Positions 24,851 to 32,718 of a stretch of DNA of 64,000 bases are shown here, piece after piece (position 1 is the stretch's first letter; the number at the start of each line of letters is the position of its first letter). The notes under the pieces were generated by a model, which was given only the letters and a program-made list of their open reading frames with translations, was not told the DNA's origin and did not search any database. Both the position numbers and the translations under genes were made by a program. Source of the DNA: an uncultured Trueperaceae bacterium (lineage in GTDB: Bacteria > Deinococcota > Deinococci > Deinococcales > Trueperaceae); NCBI GenBank assembly GCA_937873495.1, contig CALMXZ010000008.1, positions 186,001-250,000 of the forward strand, read 5' to 3'.

Positions 24851-25654
24851 GTGCTGTACCTATCCTGGCAACTAGAACCGGTCCTCCTGGGCATGATCGC
24901 CACGCTGGCGGTCGCCTACTACCTCTGCGTAGGGCCGCTCCGGAAACGCCTGGCGCCGGGCAAGCCGTACCCCACCCGCTACGCAGTCGTCTTCGGCCTC
25001 GGGCTCCTCGCCCTGTTCCTCAACGAGGGTTCACCGCTGCACGACCTCGCGGAACGCTACCTGCTCATCGCGCACATGGTGCAGCACCTGGTGCTCACGT
25101 ACGCCATCGCGCCGATCCTCCTGGCCGGCACGCCGCCGTGGCTCCTGAAGGCCGCGCTGGCCAACCGCAGCGCCCTGCCGGTGAGCAAGGTCCTGCTCAA
25201 CCCCGTCACGACGTTCGCTATCTTCACGATCGTCCTCTCCGTCTACCACCTGCCGCCCATCTACGACGCGGCCCTCGCCAACACGTCCTTGCACCACGCC
25301 ATCCACGTGATCATGTTGTTCGCGTCCCTGATGATGTGGTGGCCGATGATGAGCCCGTTGGCCGAGCTGCCGCGGCCGCCGTTCCTCGGGCGCGCCGTCT
25401 ACCTCTTCCTCCTGCCGGTCGCCCAGCTCCCCATCTTCGCCAGCGTCACCTTCTCGCCCGACGTCCTGTACGCCGCCTACGCCAACATGCCGACGCGAGC
25501 CTTCGGACTGAGCCCGATGGAGGACCAGCAGGTGGCAGGCGCGGTCATGAAGGTCGGCGGGCTCATCGCGTTCGGTCTGCCGTTCATCTACACGTTCCTG
25601 CAGTGGTTCTGGGTCGAGGACAAGGAGCACCGCTGGGGCGGGGTGCGACCGTGA
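24851..25654 (+). CDS. ctaG: Cytochrome c oxidase assembly factor CtaG (caa3_CtaG)
   Basis: 267-aa polytopic membrane protein with about seven helices. Family marks are LIAHMVQHLVLTYAIAPILLAGTPPW, SLHHAIHVIMLFASLMMWWPMMSPL and the C-terminal FTFLQWFWVED-like segment (YTFLQWFWVEDKEH). The HxxxH residues (MVQH, HHAIH) are the likely copper-handling ligands for CuB insertion in caa3-type oxidases. It has its own leaderless promoter. The stop overlaps the next gene by GTGA. Confidence 0.93.
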   Translation: MLYLSWQLEPVLLGMIATLAVAYYLCVGPLRKRLAPGKPYPTRYAVVFGLGLLALFLNEGSPLHDLAERYLLIAHMVQHLVLTYAIAPILLAGTPPWLLKAALANRSALPVSKVLLNPVTTFAIFTIVLSVYHLPPIYDAALANTSLHHAIHVIMLFASLMMWWPMMSPLAELPRPPFLGRAVYLFLLPVAQLPIFASVTFSPDVLYAAYANMPTRAFGLSPMEDQQVAGAVMKVGGLIAFGLPFIYTFLQWFWVEDKEHRWGGVRP

Positions 25655-26286
25655 CCCGGCTGCCGCAGCCGCTACGCGCCATCGCCTTCGACTGGGGCGG
25701 CGTGTTCACGGAAGGCACCTTCGACTCGCGCGCCCACGCCCGTTTGGCGGAGCTGCACGGGCTGAGCGCCGCCGACGTGCTGCCCCGCTACCTCGAGCTC
25801 ATGGAAGGGTTCGAGGTCGGCGAGTTCGACATGCCCGAGTTCCACCGGCGCTTCCAGGCGGCGGTGGGCCGCACGTCGACGCTGCCGGCCTTCAGGGAGG
25901 CCTTCCTCGGTGCCGTCAGGGAGCGCAAGGCCATGTACGACCTCCTCTCAGCCCTGCCGGAGGACGTGCCGCTCGCCATGCTCTCGAACAACGCCCCGGA
26001 ACTGTGCGACGTCGTGCGCGACGACCCGCGCATGCGCAAGCTCCGCGCCTTCGTGTTCTCGAACGAGATCGGCGTGCGCAAGCCGGACGAGCGGGCGTTC
26101 GCGGCCTTGAGCTCGGCGCTCGCGCTGTCGCCGGCCACCACCGTGTTCATCGACGACAACAGCGACAACATCGCGGCGTGCGAGCGCCTCGGCTTCGTCG
26201 GGCTGCTCCTCGACACGGTTCCGGCCTTCGCCGCGCGGTGGCGCTCGCTCTTCCCCGACCTGCCGCTCCCGCCCGGGTTCGGATGA
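25651..26286 (+). CDS. HAD-superfamily hydrolase
   Basis: 211 aa from GTG 25651 (GTGA overlap with ctaG). HAD motif I is normally DxD; here the site is IAFDWGGVF, Asp then Gly-rich, with Trp at the usual +1 and no second acidic residue, as in some HAD-like proteins annotated epoxide hydrolase/haloacid type (DxGGV). Motif II is AMLSNNAP, motif III is the Lys in VRKPDERAF and motif IV FIDDNSDN. The N-terminal cap is short and helical. Substrate unknown. Cotranscription with ctaG and the following small gene is very likely. Confidence 0.85.
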   Translation: MTRLPQPLRAIAFDWGGVFTEGTFDSRAHARLAELHGLSAADVLPRYLELMEGFEVGEFDMPEFHRRFQAAVGRTSTLPAFREAFLGAVRERKAMYDLLSALPEDVPLAMLSNNAPELCDVVRDDPRMRKLRAFVFSNEIGVRKPDERAFAALSSALALSPATTVFIDDNSDNIAACERLGFVGLLLDTVPAFAARWRSLFPDLPLPPGFG

Positions 26287-26726
26287 GCGGCACCGAGCCG
26301 CCGGACGAACCGGGCGACGAGTCAGCCGGCGAGCCCCGGAGCGGGTACACGGAGCGCGTCGGCAACGACCGCGACCTGTGGGAGGGCGCAGCCACCACGC
26401 CCCGCGCCTTCAAGCTCATCCAGGGCTACATCTGGCACCCGCGCGACCAGGACGTCGATCTCGCCGCCTACCTGCCCGAAGCGCTCGGCCCGGACGTGCA
26501 CGTCCTCTTCGATGCCATGCCCGCCGCGCCGTTCACGTTCTTCGACGACGGCACGCTGAGCGCCACGCAGCTCGTCTACCAGCTCACGGTGGTCGCCATC
26601 GTCCAGCCGGGGCAGGTGCCGGACGCGCTACTGGTCGAGATGGCCGAGCGGCTCGGCGAGCGGCTCGAGACCACCCCGCAGGGCGTCGGCTGGCAGCTGA
26701 TGAGCGACCTGCGCGAGGTCGACTGA
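26283..26726 (+). CDS. Small protein of unknown function
   Basis: 147 aa, ATG 26283 overlapping the HAD stop (ATGA). No signal peptide or membrane span. The N-terminal 25 residues are acidic and probably disordered; the rest is a compact domain with FKLIQGYIWHPRDQDVDLAAYLPEALG, FFDDGTLSATQLVYQL and GVGWQLMSDL. I do not recognise the family. Position behind ctaG and a HAD protein hints at envelope or respiratory assembly, but that is only context. Confidence 0.6.
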   Translation: MSGTEPPDEPGDESAGEPRSGYTERVGNDRDLWEGAATTPRAFKLIQGYIWHPRDQDVDLAAYLPEALGPDVHVLFDAMPAAPFTFFDDGTLSATQLVYQLTVVAIVQPGQVPDALLVEMAERLGERLETTPQGVGWQLMSDLREVD

Positions 26727-26752
26727 CCGGGAGCCCACGCTCCGCACGGGCT

Positions 26753-27637
26753 TCAAGCGCGTCTGGCCAGCAGCTCCTCCAACTGGAAGCCGTGCCGCAT
26801 GGGGTGGGCCACGGCGTGCTCGAGCATGGCCGGGATCGTGATCGGCACACCCCAGTTCGCCGTGAAGACCGTGGCGCGGGTGCTCTCGAGCTCCACGCCC
26901 ATCAGCGCCGTACGCCAGCGTTCGAGCAGGTGCTCGACGTAGTCGTCGACTTGGGCCTCGACCTCCGCGGGAGCGGGGGCGGCGCGCACCCCCGGGTCCG
27001 GTAGCCCCAACTGCCGGCATAGCCAGGCGAGGTAGCTCCCGGAGGACTGCAGGACGTGCAGGAGCAGGTGTTCGTTCGACCGGTAAGCCTCGTTCCCCGA
27101 GGTCGGCAGCGGGAGGCCGCTCACGGCGAACCTGCGCCAGATGGGGAGGAACGCCCGCAGTTCGCGCTCCTGTAGGGAGAGGAGCGCCCTGACCACCCTG
27201 TCTGCGAAGGCGTCCGGGGCCGGGAGCGCGGCGGCGTCCGGGACGTAGCGCACCTGTGCGAGGCGCAGGCCGGGGTCGGCGGCCACCTCGCCCGCGGCGA
27301 TGACGCAGAAGTAGTTGCCGTCAGGGTCCGCCAGCACGGTGTAGTCGGCGTCCGGCCCGTAGCGCCAGTCCACCCTGGTGGCCCCGAGGCCGATGAGGCG
27401 CAGCACCTCCGCTCCCTGGTCGAACGCGTAGAGGTCGAGGTGGTGGCGCCTGCGCTCGTGCGACGGGGCACGAACTTCCTGGAGGGCCAACTGGACGCCG
27501 GTGCCGCGCCTGGGTTTCAGGAGGACCCAGTCTGGGGAGTCACCGCCGCGCGGGGCGTAGTCGAGGGCCGCTGACCAGAACTGGACGGCGCGTTCGACGT
27601 CGCGAACGCCCCACACGATGGAGCCGATCCTGAGCAT
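26753..27637 (-). CDS. VOC (glyoxalase-like) domain fused to a DinB/maleylpyruvate-isomerase-like domain
   Basis: 294 aa with two modules. Residues 1-125 are a vicinal-oxygen-chelate domain: IGSIVWGVRDVERAVQFWSAALDY, HHLDLYAFDQ and LADPDGNYFCVI. Residues about 145-294 are a DinB-like four-helix bundle: SLQERELRAFL, NEHLLLHVLQSSGSYLAWL and the last helix MLEHAVAHPMRHGFQLEEL, giving His residues that could bind a metal. DinB-type proteins are metal-dependent transferases or isomerases using small thiols. Start ATG 27637 has GATAAT 5 nt upstream. The substrate is not predictable. It converges with the upstream 147-aa gene. Confidence 0.8.
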   Translation of the reverse strand: MLRIGSIVWGVRDVERAVQFWSAALDYAPRGGDSPDWVLLKPRRGTGVQLALQEVRAPSHERRRHHLDLYAFDQGAEVLRLIGLGATRVDWRYGPDADYTVLADPDGNYFCVIAAGEVAADPGLRLAQVRYVPDAAALPAPDAFADRVVRALLSLQERELRAFLPIWRRFAVSGLPLPTSGNEAYRSNEHLLLHVLQSSGSYLAWLCRQLGLPDPGVRAAPAPAEVEAQVDDYVEHLLERWRTALMGVELESTRATVFTANWGVPITIPAMLEHAVAHPMRHGFQLEELLARRA

Positions 27638-27710
27638 GGCCCATTATCACCATCCGGGCCGGCCAACGCGGCGCGGCGCGTTCGGCTCCGAGCCCCGCTC
27701 GCCGCGGTCG

Positions 27711-28121
27711 CTACTGACCGCCCGCCCCTCCGGTGACGACCCTGACCTCGTCCGGCAGGATGAACCCCTGCTTGCGAGCGAGGGCTTCCCGGTAGGCGGC
27801 GTCGGCGGCATGGGCCGCCACTTCCTCCAGCCCGCGTCGTTCCGTCTCCAGCCGCGCCACGTCGGCCTCGAGCCGCGCCACCTCGCGGCGCAACACGAAC
27901 ATGCGGTCGCTCTCGACGTAGTTGAGGTAGAGGAGCTGGAGCACACCCAGGCTGGCCAGGACGACGATCACGACGTTGAGCTTGCGCCGACCGGCGGGGC
28001 GGGGCCGCGGCTCGTCACCCTCGCGGTTCCCGAACGGCGCCTCCGCGGCGGCCCGGTGGGCCGCCGCCCGCTGGGCCGCCGCCTGCTGGGCCGCCGCCTG
28101 CTCGCTCCACCGGTCGCTCAA
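27711..28121 (-). CDS. FtsB/DivIC-like septum-formation-initiator-type protein
   Basis: 136 aa. One transmembrane helix (about 48-66, VVIVVLASLGVLQLLYLNYV) followed by a heptad coiled coil (VLRREVARLEADVARLETERRGLEEVA), which is the FtsB/DivIC layout of cytoplasmic tail, span and periplasmic coiled coil. The cytoplasmic tail is Ala/Gln/Arg-rich with repeated AAAQ/AAAH units encoded by about 15-bp repeats of gctgggccgccgcc (28050-28105). TTG start at 28121 overlaps the galT stop. Division role is inferred from architecture; no partner division genes are in the window. Confidence 0.65.
   Translation of the reverse strand: MSDRWSEQAAAQQAAAQRAAAHRAAAEAPFGNREGDEPRPRPAGRRKLNVVIVVLASLGVLQLLYLNYVESDRMFVLRREVARLEADVARLETERRGLEEVAAHAADAAYREALARKQGFILPDEVRVVTGGAGGQ
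28044..28106 (-). repeat. 15-bp tandem repeats in the FtsB-like gene
   Basis: Imperfect repeats of cgctgggccgccgcc encode AAAQ/AAAR/AAAH units near the N-terminus; a slippage-prone tract. Confidence 0.55.
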
Positions 28122-29122
28122 GCACGGACCTCCTGCATGGCCAACGCCTCGCGGAGGAAGCGCACGGCGTCCTCAGGCAGGGTGGGGTTGACGAAGAAGC
28201 CCGTGCCCCAGTCGAACCCCGCCTGGTTGGTCAGGCGCGGCAGCAGCTCGAGGTGCCAGTGGTAGTCGGGTCGCCCCTCCTCGACCACGGTGTGCAGCAT
28301 CAGGTTGTAGGGGGGGTAGTCGAGCGCGTCGTTGATGGCCCGCACCACGGCGCGCAGCAGCTCGGCGAGGGCGGGCAGCGTGTTCGAGGCCACCGTGCTG
28401 AACGAGCTGCCGTGGTGGCGCGGGAGGATCCAGGTCTCGAACGGCGTCTTGGAGGCGAACGGAGCAAGGGCAACGTAGGCGTCGTTCTGGGTGACGACGC
28501 GCTCGCGCGCGTCGATCTCGCGCTCCAGGACGTGGCAGAAGAGGCAACGGCCGTGGGCGGCGTGGTGCGCCGCCGCGACGGCCACCTCCTCCTCCACCCA
28601 CCTGTTCGTGACGGGCACGGCGAGGAGCTGCGCGTATGGGTGGTCGTAGACCGCGCCGGCGGCCCTGCCGACGTTGCGGGTCAACTGCACGTGGGCGATG
28701 CCGGGGCGCGCGGCGGCCAAGGCGATCCGCTCGCGGTAGAAGCGGAGCACTTCGGTCAGGTGCTCGATCGGCATCGTCTCGAGGCGCTGCCTGGCGTCGG
28801 GGTGCTCGACGATGATCTCGTGGTGGCCGTAGGCCGCGGCCTGCTTGAAGAGCTCGGCTCCCGCGCCGACCTCCGTCGGCCTCGAGCTGACGAGCTGCGC
28901 GGGGTGCGCGAGGGCCCTGATGCGCCAGTCGGCAGCGCCGCTATGCGAGCCGGCCGGTCGCACGGCGGCGATCTCCGGCCCGACCCTGTCCTTACTCTCC
29001 GGCGAGAGCGGCGAACGTTCGGGCGCCGGCGGCACGCTGCCGAACGCCGACGGTTCCAGCCCCCGCTCGGGTGAGAGGAGCACCCAAGCGCGGCCGAACG
29101 GATCCTTACGGAATAGCGGCAT
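28118..29122 (-). CDS. galT: Galactose-1-phosphate uridylyltransferase-like protein
   Basis: 334-aa HIT-superfamily nucleotidylyltransferase that would swap UMP between UDP-glucose and galactose 1-phosphate. Present: QLLAVPVTNRW, CLFCHVLE, the His region LPRHHGSSFS, and the active-site YHWHLELLPRL (HxH with the nucleophile His). Odd: the first zinc motif of GalT, CPFCPGNE, reads SPLSPESKD here, so both zinc cysteines are Ser. The enzyme may be structurally zinc-independent or have shifted specificity (ADP/UDP-sugar phosphorylase branch of the family). The TAGACT box 9 nt before ATG 29122 fits a nearly leaderless start. The last codons overlap the FtsB-like gene by 4 nt. Confidence 0.85.
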   Translation of the reverse strand: MPLFRKDPFGRAWVLLSPERGLEPSAFGSVPPAPERSPLSPESKDRVGPEIAAVRPAGSHSGAADWRIRALAHPAQLVSSRPTEVGAGAELFKQAAAYGHHEIIVEHPDARQRLETMPIEHLTEVLRFYRERIALAAARPGIAHVQLTRNVGRAAGAVYDHPYAQLLAVPVTNRWVEEEVAVAAAHHAAHGRCLFCHVLEREIDARERVVTQNDAYVALAPFASKTPFETWILPRHHGSSFSTVASNTLPALAELLRAVVRAINDALDYPPYNLMLHTVVEEGRPDYHWHLELLPRLTNQAGFDWGTGFFVNPTLPEDAVRFLREALAMQEVRA

Positions 29123-29131
29123 GTGAGAGGC

Positions 29132-29137
29132 AGTCTA
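29132..29137 (-). promoter_or_regulatory. -10 box of galT
   Basis: TAGACT on the minus strand, 9 nt before ATG 29122. Confidence 0.5.
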
Positions 29138-29186
29138 GAACGTCAGGCGCGCGAGTGGCGTTACCAACTTCATGCACCGTGCCGCC

Positions 29187-29945
29187 TCAGCCGAAGAGTC
29201 CGGGCTGCTTGGCCGCCTCGTCGCCCAGGCCGGGCAGCGCCGTGACCTCGCGGTACTCCAGCCCCAGGGCGCCGAGGCGGTTCAGCGCCGGCGCCGTCAC
29301 GGCCGGGGCGGCCAGCACGCCGCGCACCTCGCCGGGGTAGCGCGCCCTCACGCTCTTCACGTAACGGTCGAGCTGGTGGACGGCCTCGTGGTTGGCCTTG
29401 CCGCGCTTGAGCTCGACCACGACGAGCCTGCCCTGAGCGTCCATCGCGAAGAGGTCGATGCCGCCCACGTCCGTCGGCAGCTCCAGGTCGATGACCGTGA
29501 GGCCTGGCTCGATGACGGTCGGGTCGCGGGCGAGGGCGCGCTGCATCTCGGCCTCGCTGCCCATCAGGACGAAGTTGCCGCTCTCCTCCAGCCGGAGGGC
29601 CATGGCCAGGGCCGGCGTCTCGAACGACACGCGCACGAGCTCGGCGGGGTTGTAGCGCTCCGCGACCAGCACGGCGCGCCCGTCCTCGACGCTCACGTGT
29701 ACCCCGTCCGTCTGCGGCTGCCAGTTGACCGGCTTGACGCCGCGCGGACCCTGCACCTGGACGCTGCCGTCGGCCTTGAGGATCACGAGGTAGTCGCCCG
29801 CCTCGGCCACGCTGGCGGCCCGGCCCGTATACAGGACCTCGCACTCGCCGGCCACCTGGATGAGCTCGTCCCCCGCCCGCAGGTGCTCGTCGAGGAAGCC
29901 GGCGAGGTCGTCCGGAGTGGGGTTCTCGAGCAGCTCCCTGACCAC
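29187..29945 (-). CDS. nucS: Mismatch-specific endonuclease NucS/EndoMS
   Basis: 252 aa from GTG 29945 (TACACT 7 nt upstream). NucS cleaves both strands at G:T, G:G and T:T mismatches; family knowledge from archaea and actinobacteria. The N-terminal half is the beta DNA-binding domain; the C-terminal RecB-like nuclease shows GGIDLFAMDAQGRLVVVELKRGKANHEAVHQL, which contains the catalytic D...ExK set. The C-terminal tail ends QPGLFG, resembling a short clamp-interaction motif (Q-L-x-x-F/L-F). It is divergent from nfo, with only 129 nt between start codons. Confidence 0.93.
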   Translation of the reverse strand: MVRELLENPTPDDLAGFLDEHLRAGDELIQVAGECEVLYTGRAASVAEAGDYLVILKADGSVQVQGPRGVKPVNWQPQTDGVHVSVEDGRAVLVAERYNPAELVRVSFETPALAMALRLEESGNFVLMGSEAEMQRALARDPTVIEPGLTVIDLELPTDVGGIDLFAMDAQGRLVVVELKRGKANHEAVHQLDRYVKSVRARYPGEVRGVLAAPAVTAPALNRLGALGLEYREVTALPGLGDEAAKQPGLFG

Positions 29946-29952
29946 GGACGCG

Positions 29953-29958
29953 AGTGTA
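29953..29958 (-). promoter_or_regulatory. -10 box of nucS
   Basis: TACACT on the minus strand, 7 nt before GTG 29945. Confidence 0.6.
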
Positions 29959-30061
29959 ACAGCCAGGGGCGCGGGATCCGGGGCTTAAGCTCAGGCAGCC
30001 GGGCCCACACGACGACGCGCGGACGTGCCCAGCGGCGGCGGCGGGCCGGCGGGGCGGGTTG

Positions 30062-30067
30062 TACACT
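30062..30067 (+). promoter_or_regulatory. -10 box of nfo
   Basis: TACACT, 7 nt before ATG 30075; no Shine-Dalgarno. Same box and spacing as asd and nucS. Confidence 0.65.
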
Positions 30068-30074
30068 CGCCCTC

Positions 30075-30923
30075 ATGGCATCACTAGGCGCGCACGTCTC
30101 GACAGCAGGCGGCATGGCCAAGGCGTTCGACCGGGGCGCCGACATCGGCTGTGACGCAGTCCAGGTCTTCGTCAAGAGCCCAAACCAGTGGCGGGCCCGA
30201 CCGCTCGATCCGCAGGAGGTCGAGGGCTTCCGCGCCAGGAGCCTCGAGGCGGGCTGGCCGTTGGCCGCCCACGCGGCGTACCTCATCAACCTCGCCTCGG
30301 CCGACGAAGAGATCGCCGCCAAGTCGCGCGCCGGGCTCAAGGACGAGTTCGCGCGCTGCGGCCAGCTGGGTATCGGCGGCCTCGTCTTCCACCCTGGCGC
30401 GCACCTCGGCGCCGGCATCCAGGTGGGCATCGAGACGATCGCTCGCAACATGGACGCCATCCTGGCCGAGAGCGAAGGGGTCGACACCTTTCTGCTCCTC
30501 GAGAACACCGCCGGGCAAGGGAGCACCGTCGGCGCGCGGTTCGAGGAGCTCGCCGGCATCATCGCCCTGCTCGATCAGCCCGACAGGGTGGGCGTGTGCC
30601 TCGACACCTGCCACGCTTTCTCCGCCGGCTACGACGTCTCCACGGAGGAGGGCCACGAGGCGCTGCTCGCGGAGTTCGATCGCCATCTGGGCCTCGCGCG
30701 CCTCAGGTGCATCCACCTGAACGACTCGAAGCACCTCTTGGGCTCGCACAAGGACCGGCACGAGAACATCGGCAAGGGGTTGATCGGCGAGGACGCGTTC
30801 GCGCGCATCGTCAACGACGCCCGCCTCGCGCACGCGCCCCAGGTCCTCGAGACCCCGCTCGGGGACGACGACGGCGGCCATAGACGCGACCTCGCGCTCC
30901 TGCGCACGTTCCTCACGAGGTGA
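30075..30923 (+). CDS. nfo: Endonuclease IV (AP endonuclease)
   Basis: 282-aa TIM-barrel, trinuclear-zinc AP endonuclease of base-excision repair. Zinc/active-site segments are GAHVSTAGG (N-terminus), AHAAYLINLAS, VFHPGAHLG, LLENTAGQGS, VCLDTCHAFSAGYD, CIHLNDSKHLLGSHKDRHENIGKG and QVLETP. Length is normal. The extra upstream open frame back to 29172 is a shadow of nucS. ATG 30075 is fixed by the 7-nt -10 spacing. A DinB gene follows 5 nt after the stop. Confidence 0.97.
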   Translation: MASLGAHVSTAGGMAKAFDRGADIGCDAVQVFVKSPNQWRARPLDPQEVEGFRARSLEAGWPLAAHAAYLINLASADEEIAAKSRAGLKDEFARCGQLGIGGLVFHPGAHLGAGIQVGIETIARNMDAILAESEGVDTFLLLENTAGQGSTVGARFEELAGIIALLDQPDRVGVCLDTCHAFSAGYDVSTEEGHEALLAEFDRHLGLARLRCIHLNDSKHLLGSHKDRHENIGKGLIGEDAFARIVNDARLAHAPQVLETPLGDDDGGHRRDLALLRTFLTR

Positions 30924-30928
30924 CCCTG

Positions 30929-31435
30929 ATGTCGGACAGCAGCCCTACCCTCCTCGACCCGGCCGCCGTCGACGCCCTCAAGGCGACGCTCGGCGGCATG
31001 CTCACGCGCAACCACCGCATCGTGCTGCAGCTCACCGCCGGCCTCTCCGAGGAGGCCGCCCGCGAACCACTGGTGGCGGACGGGAGCAGCGCCAGGTGGC
31101 TGGTCGGTCACCTGGCCGGCTACCGCGACGTCATGCTCGAGACCCTTGGCGGCGAGCGCCTGCAGGGCCCCGCCCTCGACGAGGCGTTCGGCTACGGGAG
31201 CAAGCCGGAGGGCGAGCCGGAGGCCACGCTCGCCGAGCTGATCGCGGCGTACACCGCGGCGGAAGCGCCGCTGAACGCCGCGTTGGAAGCCGCGAGCGCC
31301 GAGGACCTGGCGCGGCCCTCCGGCAAGACGACCGTGCGCCAACGCTTCGAGTTCCTGCTATGGCACGAGGCCTACCACCTCGGCCAACTGATGCTCTACC
31401 GGCGCGCAGCGGGGCTCGACAACCCGATCGGCTGA
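30929..31435 (+). CDS. DinB-family protein
   Basis: 168-aa four-helix-bundle protein of the DinB superfamily (metal-dependent, thiol-transferase-like; often called DNA-damage-induced but rarely tested). Helices show LTRNHRIVLQLTAGLSEE, ARWLVGHLAGYRDVMLETLGG and FEFLLWHEAYHLGQLMLYRR; His residues in GHLAGYRD and WHEAYHLGQ are the probable metal ligands. ATG 30929 is preceded by GAGG (30917-30920) 8 nt upstream; GTG 30920 is the alternative. It is in the nfo transcript. Confidence 0.88.
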   Translation: MSDSSPTLLDPAAVDALKATLGGMLTRNHRIVLQLTAGLSEEAAREPLVADGSSARWLVGHLAGYRDVMLETLGGERLQGPALDEAFGYGSKPEGEPEATLAELIAAYTAAEAPLNAALEAASAEDLARPSGKTTVRQRFEFLLWHEAYHLGQLMLYRRAAGLDNPIG

Positions 31436-31439
31436 CGGG

Positions 31440-31473
31440 CGCCCCGGCCGCGCAGCAGCGCCGGGGCGCGGCG
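31440..31473 (+). terminator. First hairpin after the DinB gene
   Basis: GC-rich inverted repeat cgccccggc ... gccggggcg, 5 nt after the DinB stop. Together with the following palindrome it ends the nfo-DinB transcript. Confidence 0.5.
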
Positions 31474-31507
31474 CGTTAGCCGGCCGCCGGCGGCCGGCTA
31501 ACGCGCC
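31470..31507. terminator. 38-bp perfect palindrome between convergent genes
   Basis: A perfect palindrome with 19-bp arms around ggccgccggcggcc; it covers the stop codon of the minus-strand binding-protein gene (31498-31500), so it can serve as a bidirectional terminator. Confidence 0.65.
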
Positions 31508-32718
31508 AAGCGCCAGGTCCCGTCGCGGATCTCGGCCAGCACGTAGGCGCGGGCGTCGAGCCCCTGGTGGTCGGTGCCGGTGAAATCGAACACCCCGCCG
31601 ATGCCGGCGAACGGTGCCATGGCCTCCAGGGCGTCGCGCAGTGCGCCGCGCGTGCCGACGGGGTGGCTCAGATCGAGGCGACCCCTCTCCTGCACGTACC
31701 GGACGGCCGAGACGATGGCCTCGACGGCATCGTAGGCGTGGCCGGCGAAGGTGGAAGGCCTCGTGCCCGGATAGGCGGCCGTGTAGTCAGCGAGGAACGC
31801 CGTGGTGGCGGCGCGGGTCGGGGCGGTAGCGGCGAGATCGTCGACCACGAGCAGCGGGCCGACGGCCAAGCGCACGCCTTCCGCAGCGGCGCCGGCCAGT
31901 TGGATGAAGCGGTCGTTGCCGACGCCGTGGCTGACGTAGATGTCGCCGCCGTAGCCGCGGGCGCGCAGCTCGCGCACCATGCGCGCCGAGTCGTCGACGA
32001 TGCCCCAGACGAGCACGGCTTGCGGGCGCGAGAGGAGGGCGGCCAGGGCGGGCGCCGTGTACGACGCGGCGTCGGCTTCGTAGCGCACGGCCTGGTCGAG
32101 GCGGATGTTGGTGTTCATGAGCTGGAGCTGGAGCTCGACCAGGCCGCTCTCACCGAACGCGTCGGCGAGGCCGAGGAACACGACGTCCGTGATGCCGCGC
32201 GCCCGCATGTCGGCGACCACGCCGGAGAGGATGAGGCGATCGGTCGGAACGGTCGTGAAGACCCAGCGCCTCGACTCGGCCGGCTCGGCGATCGGGGCGG
32301 CCGCCGCGAGGCTGATGAGGGGCACGCCCGCCGACTGGGCGAGCGTGACGACGGCGAGGGAGCCTACGGAGCGCGTGCAGCAGATGATGGCGTCCACGCG
32401 CCCATCGGCTATGAGGCCCTGGACGTGCGCGACCGTCTGAGCGAGCGAGGAGCCGTCGTCGAGCACGGTGATGTCGAGCGCCACGCCCCCACCGAGTCCG
32501 GCGGCGTACCGGCGCTGCAGGAGCTCGAGGGTGGCGGCTTCGCCCTCGCCGAGGGCCGCGGACCCTCCCGTGCGCGAGACCACGGCGCCGACGCGCAGGA
32601 CCTGGTCCTGAGCGTGGGCGATGCCGGGGACGAAGGCGGCTGGCGTGAGTGCAGCGAAGCCTGAGAGGGCAACGGCGGCTGTCGCGATGTAGGCGGCGCG
32701 TCTGACTATGTCAAACAT
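31498..32718 (-). CDS. Periplasmic substrate-binding protein, branched-chain amino acid (LivK/Peripla_BP_6) type
   Basis: 406 aa from ATG 32718, with Shine-Dalgarno GGAGGGG 4 nt upstream; the longer frame is rejected because the signal peptide begins at MFDIVRRAAYIATAAVAL and ends near AHA-QDQ. The mature domain shows LRVGAVVSRTGGSAALGEGEAATLEL, DDGSSLAQTVAHVQGLI and DAIICCTRSVGSLAVV, as in LivK-type receptors. LTFAGHAYDAVEAIVSAVRYV-like C-terminal sequence is present (FAGHAYDAVEAIVSA). No permease or ATPase gene is near, so it is an orphan receptor, possibly serving a remote ABC transporter. Ligand unknown. Confidence 0.9.
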   Translation of the reverse strand: MFDIVRRAAYIATAAVALSGFAALTPAAFVPGIAHAQDQVLRVGAVVSRTGGSAALGEGEAATLELLQRRYAAGLGGGVALDITVLDDGSSLAQTVAHVQGLIADGRVDAIICCTRSVGSLAVVTLAQSAGVPLISLAAAAPIAEPAESRRWVFTTVPTDRLILSGVVADMRARGITDVVFLGLADAFGESGLVELQLQLMNTNIRLDQAVRYEADAASYTAPALAALLSRPQAVLVWGIVDDSARMVRELRARGYGGDIYVSHGVGNDRFIQLAGAAAEGVRLAVGPLLVVDDLAATAPTRAATTAFLADYTAAYPGTRPSTFAGHAYDAVEAIVSAVRYVQERGRLDLSHPVGTRGALRDALEAMAPFAGIGGVFDFTGTDHQGLDARAYVLAEIRDGTWRLAR

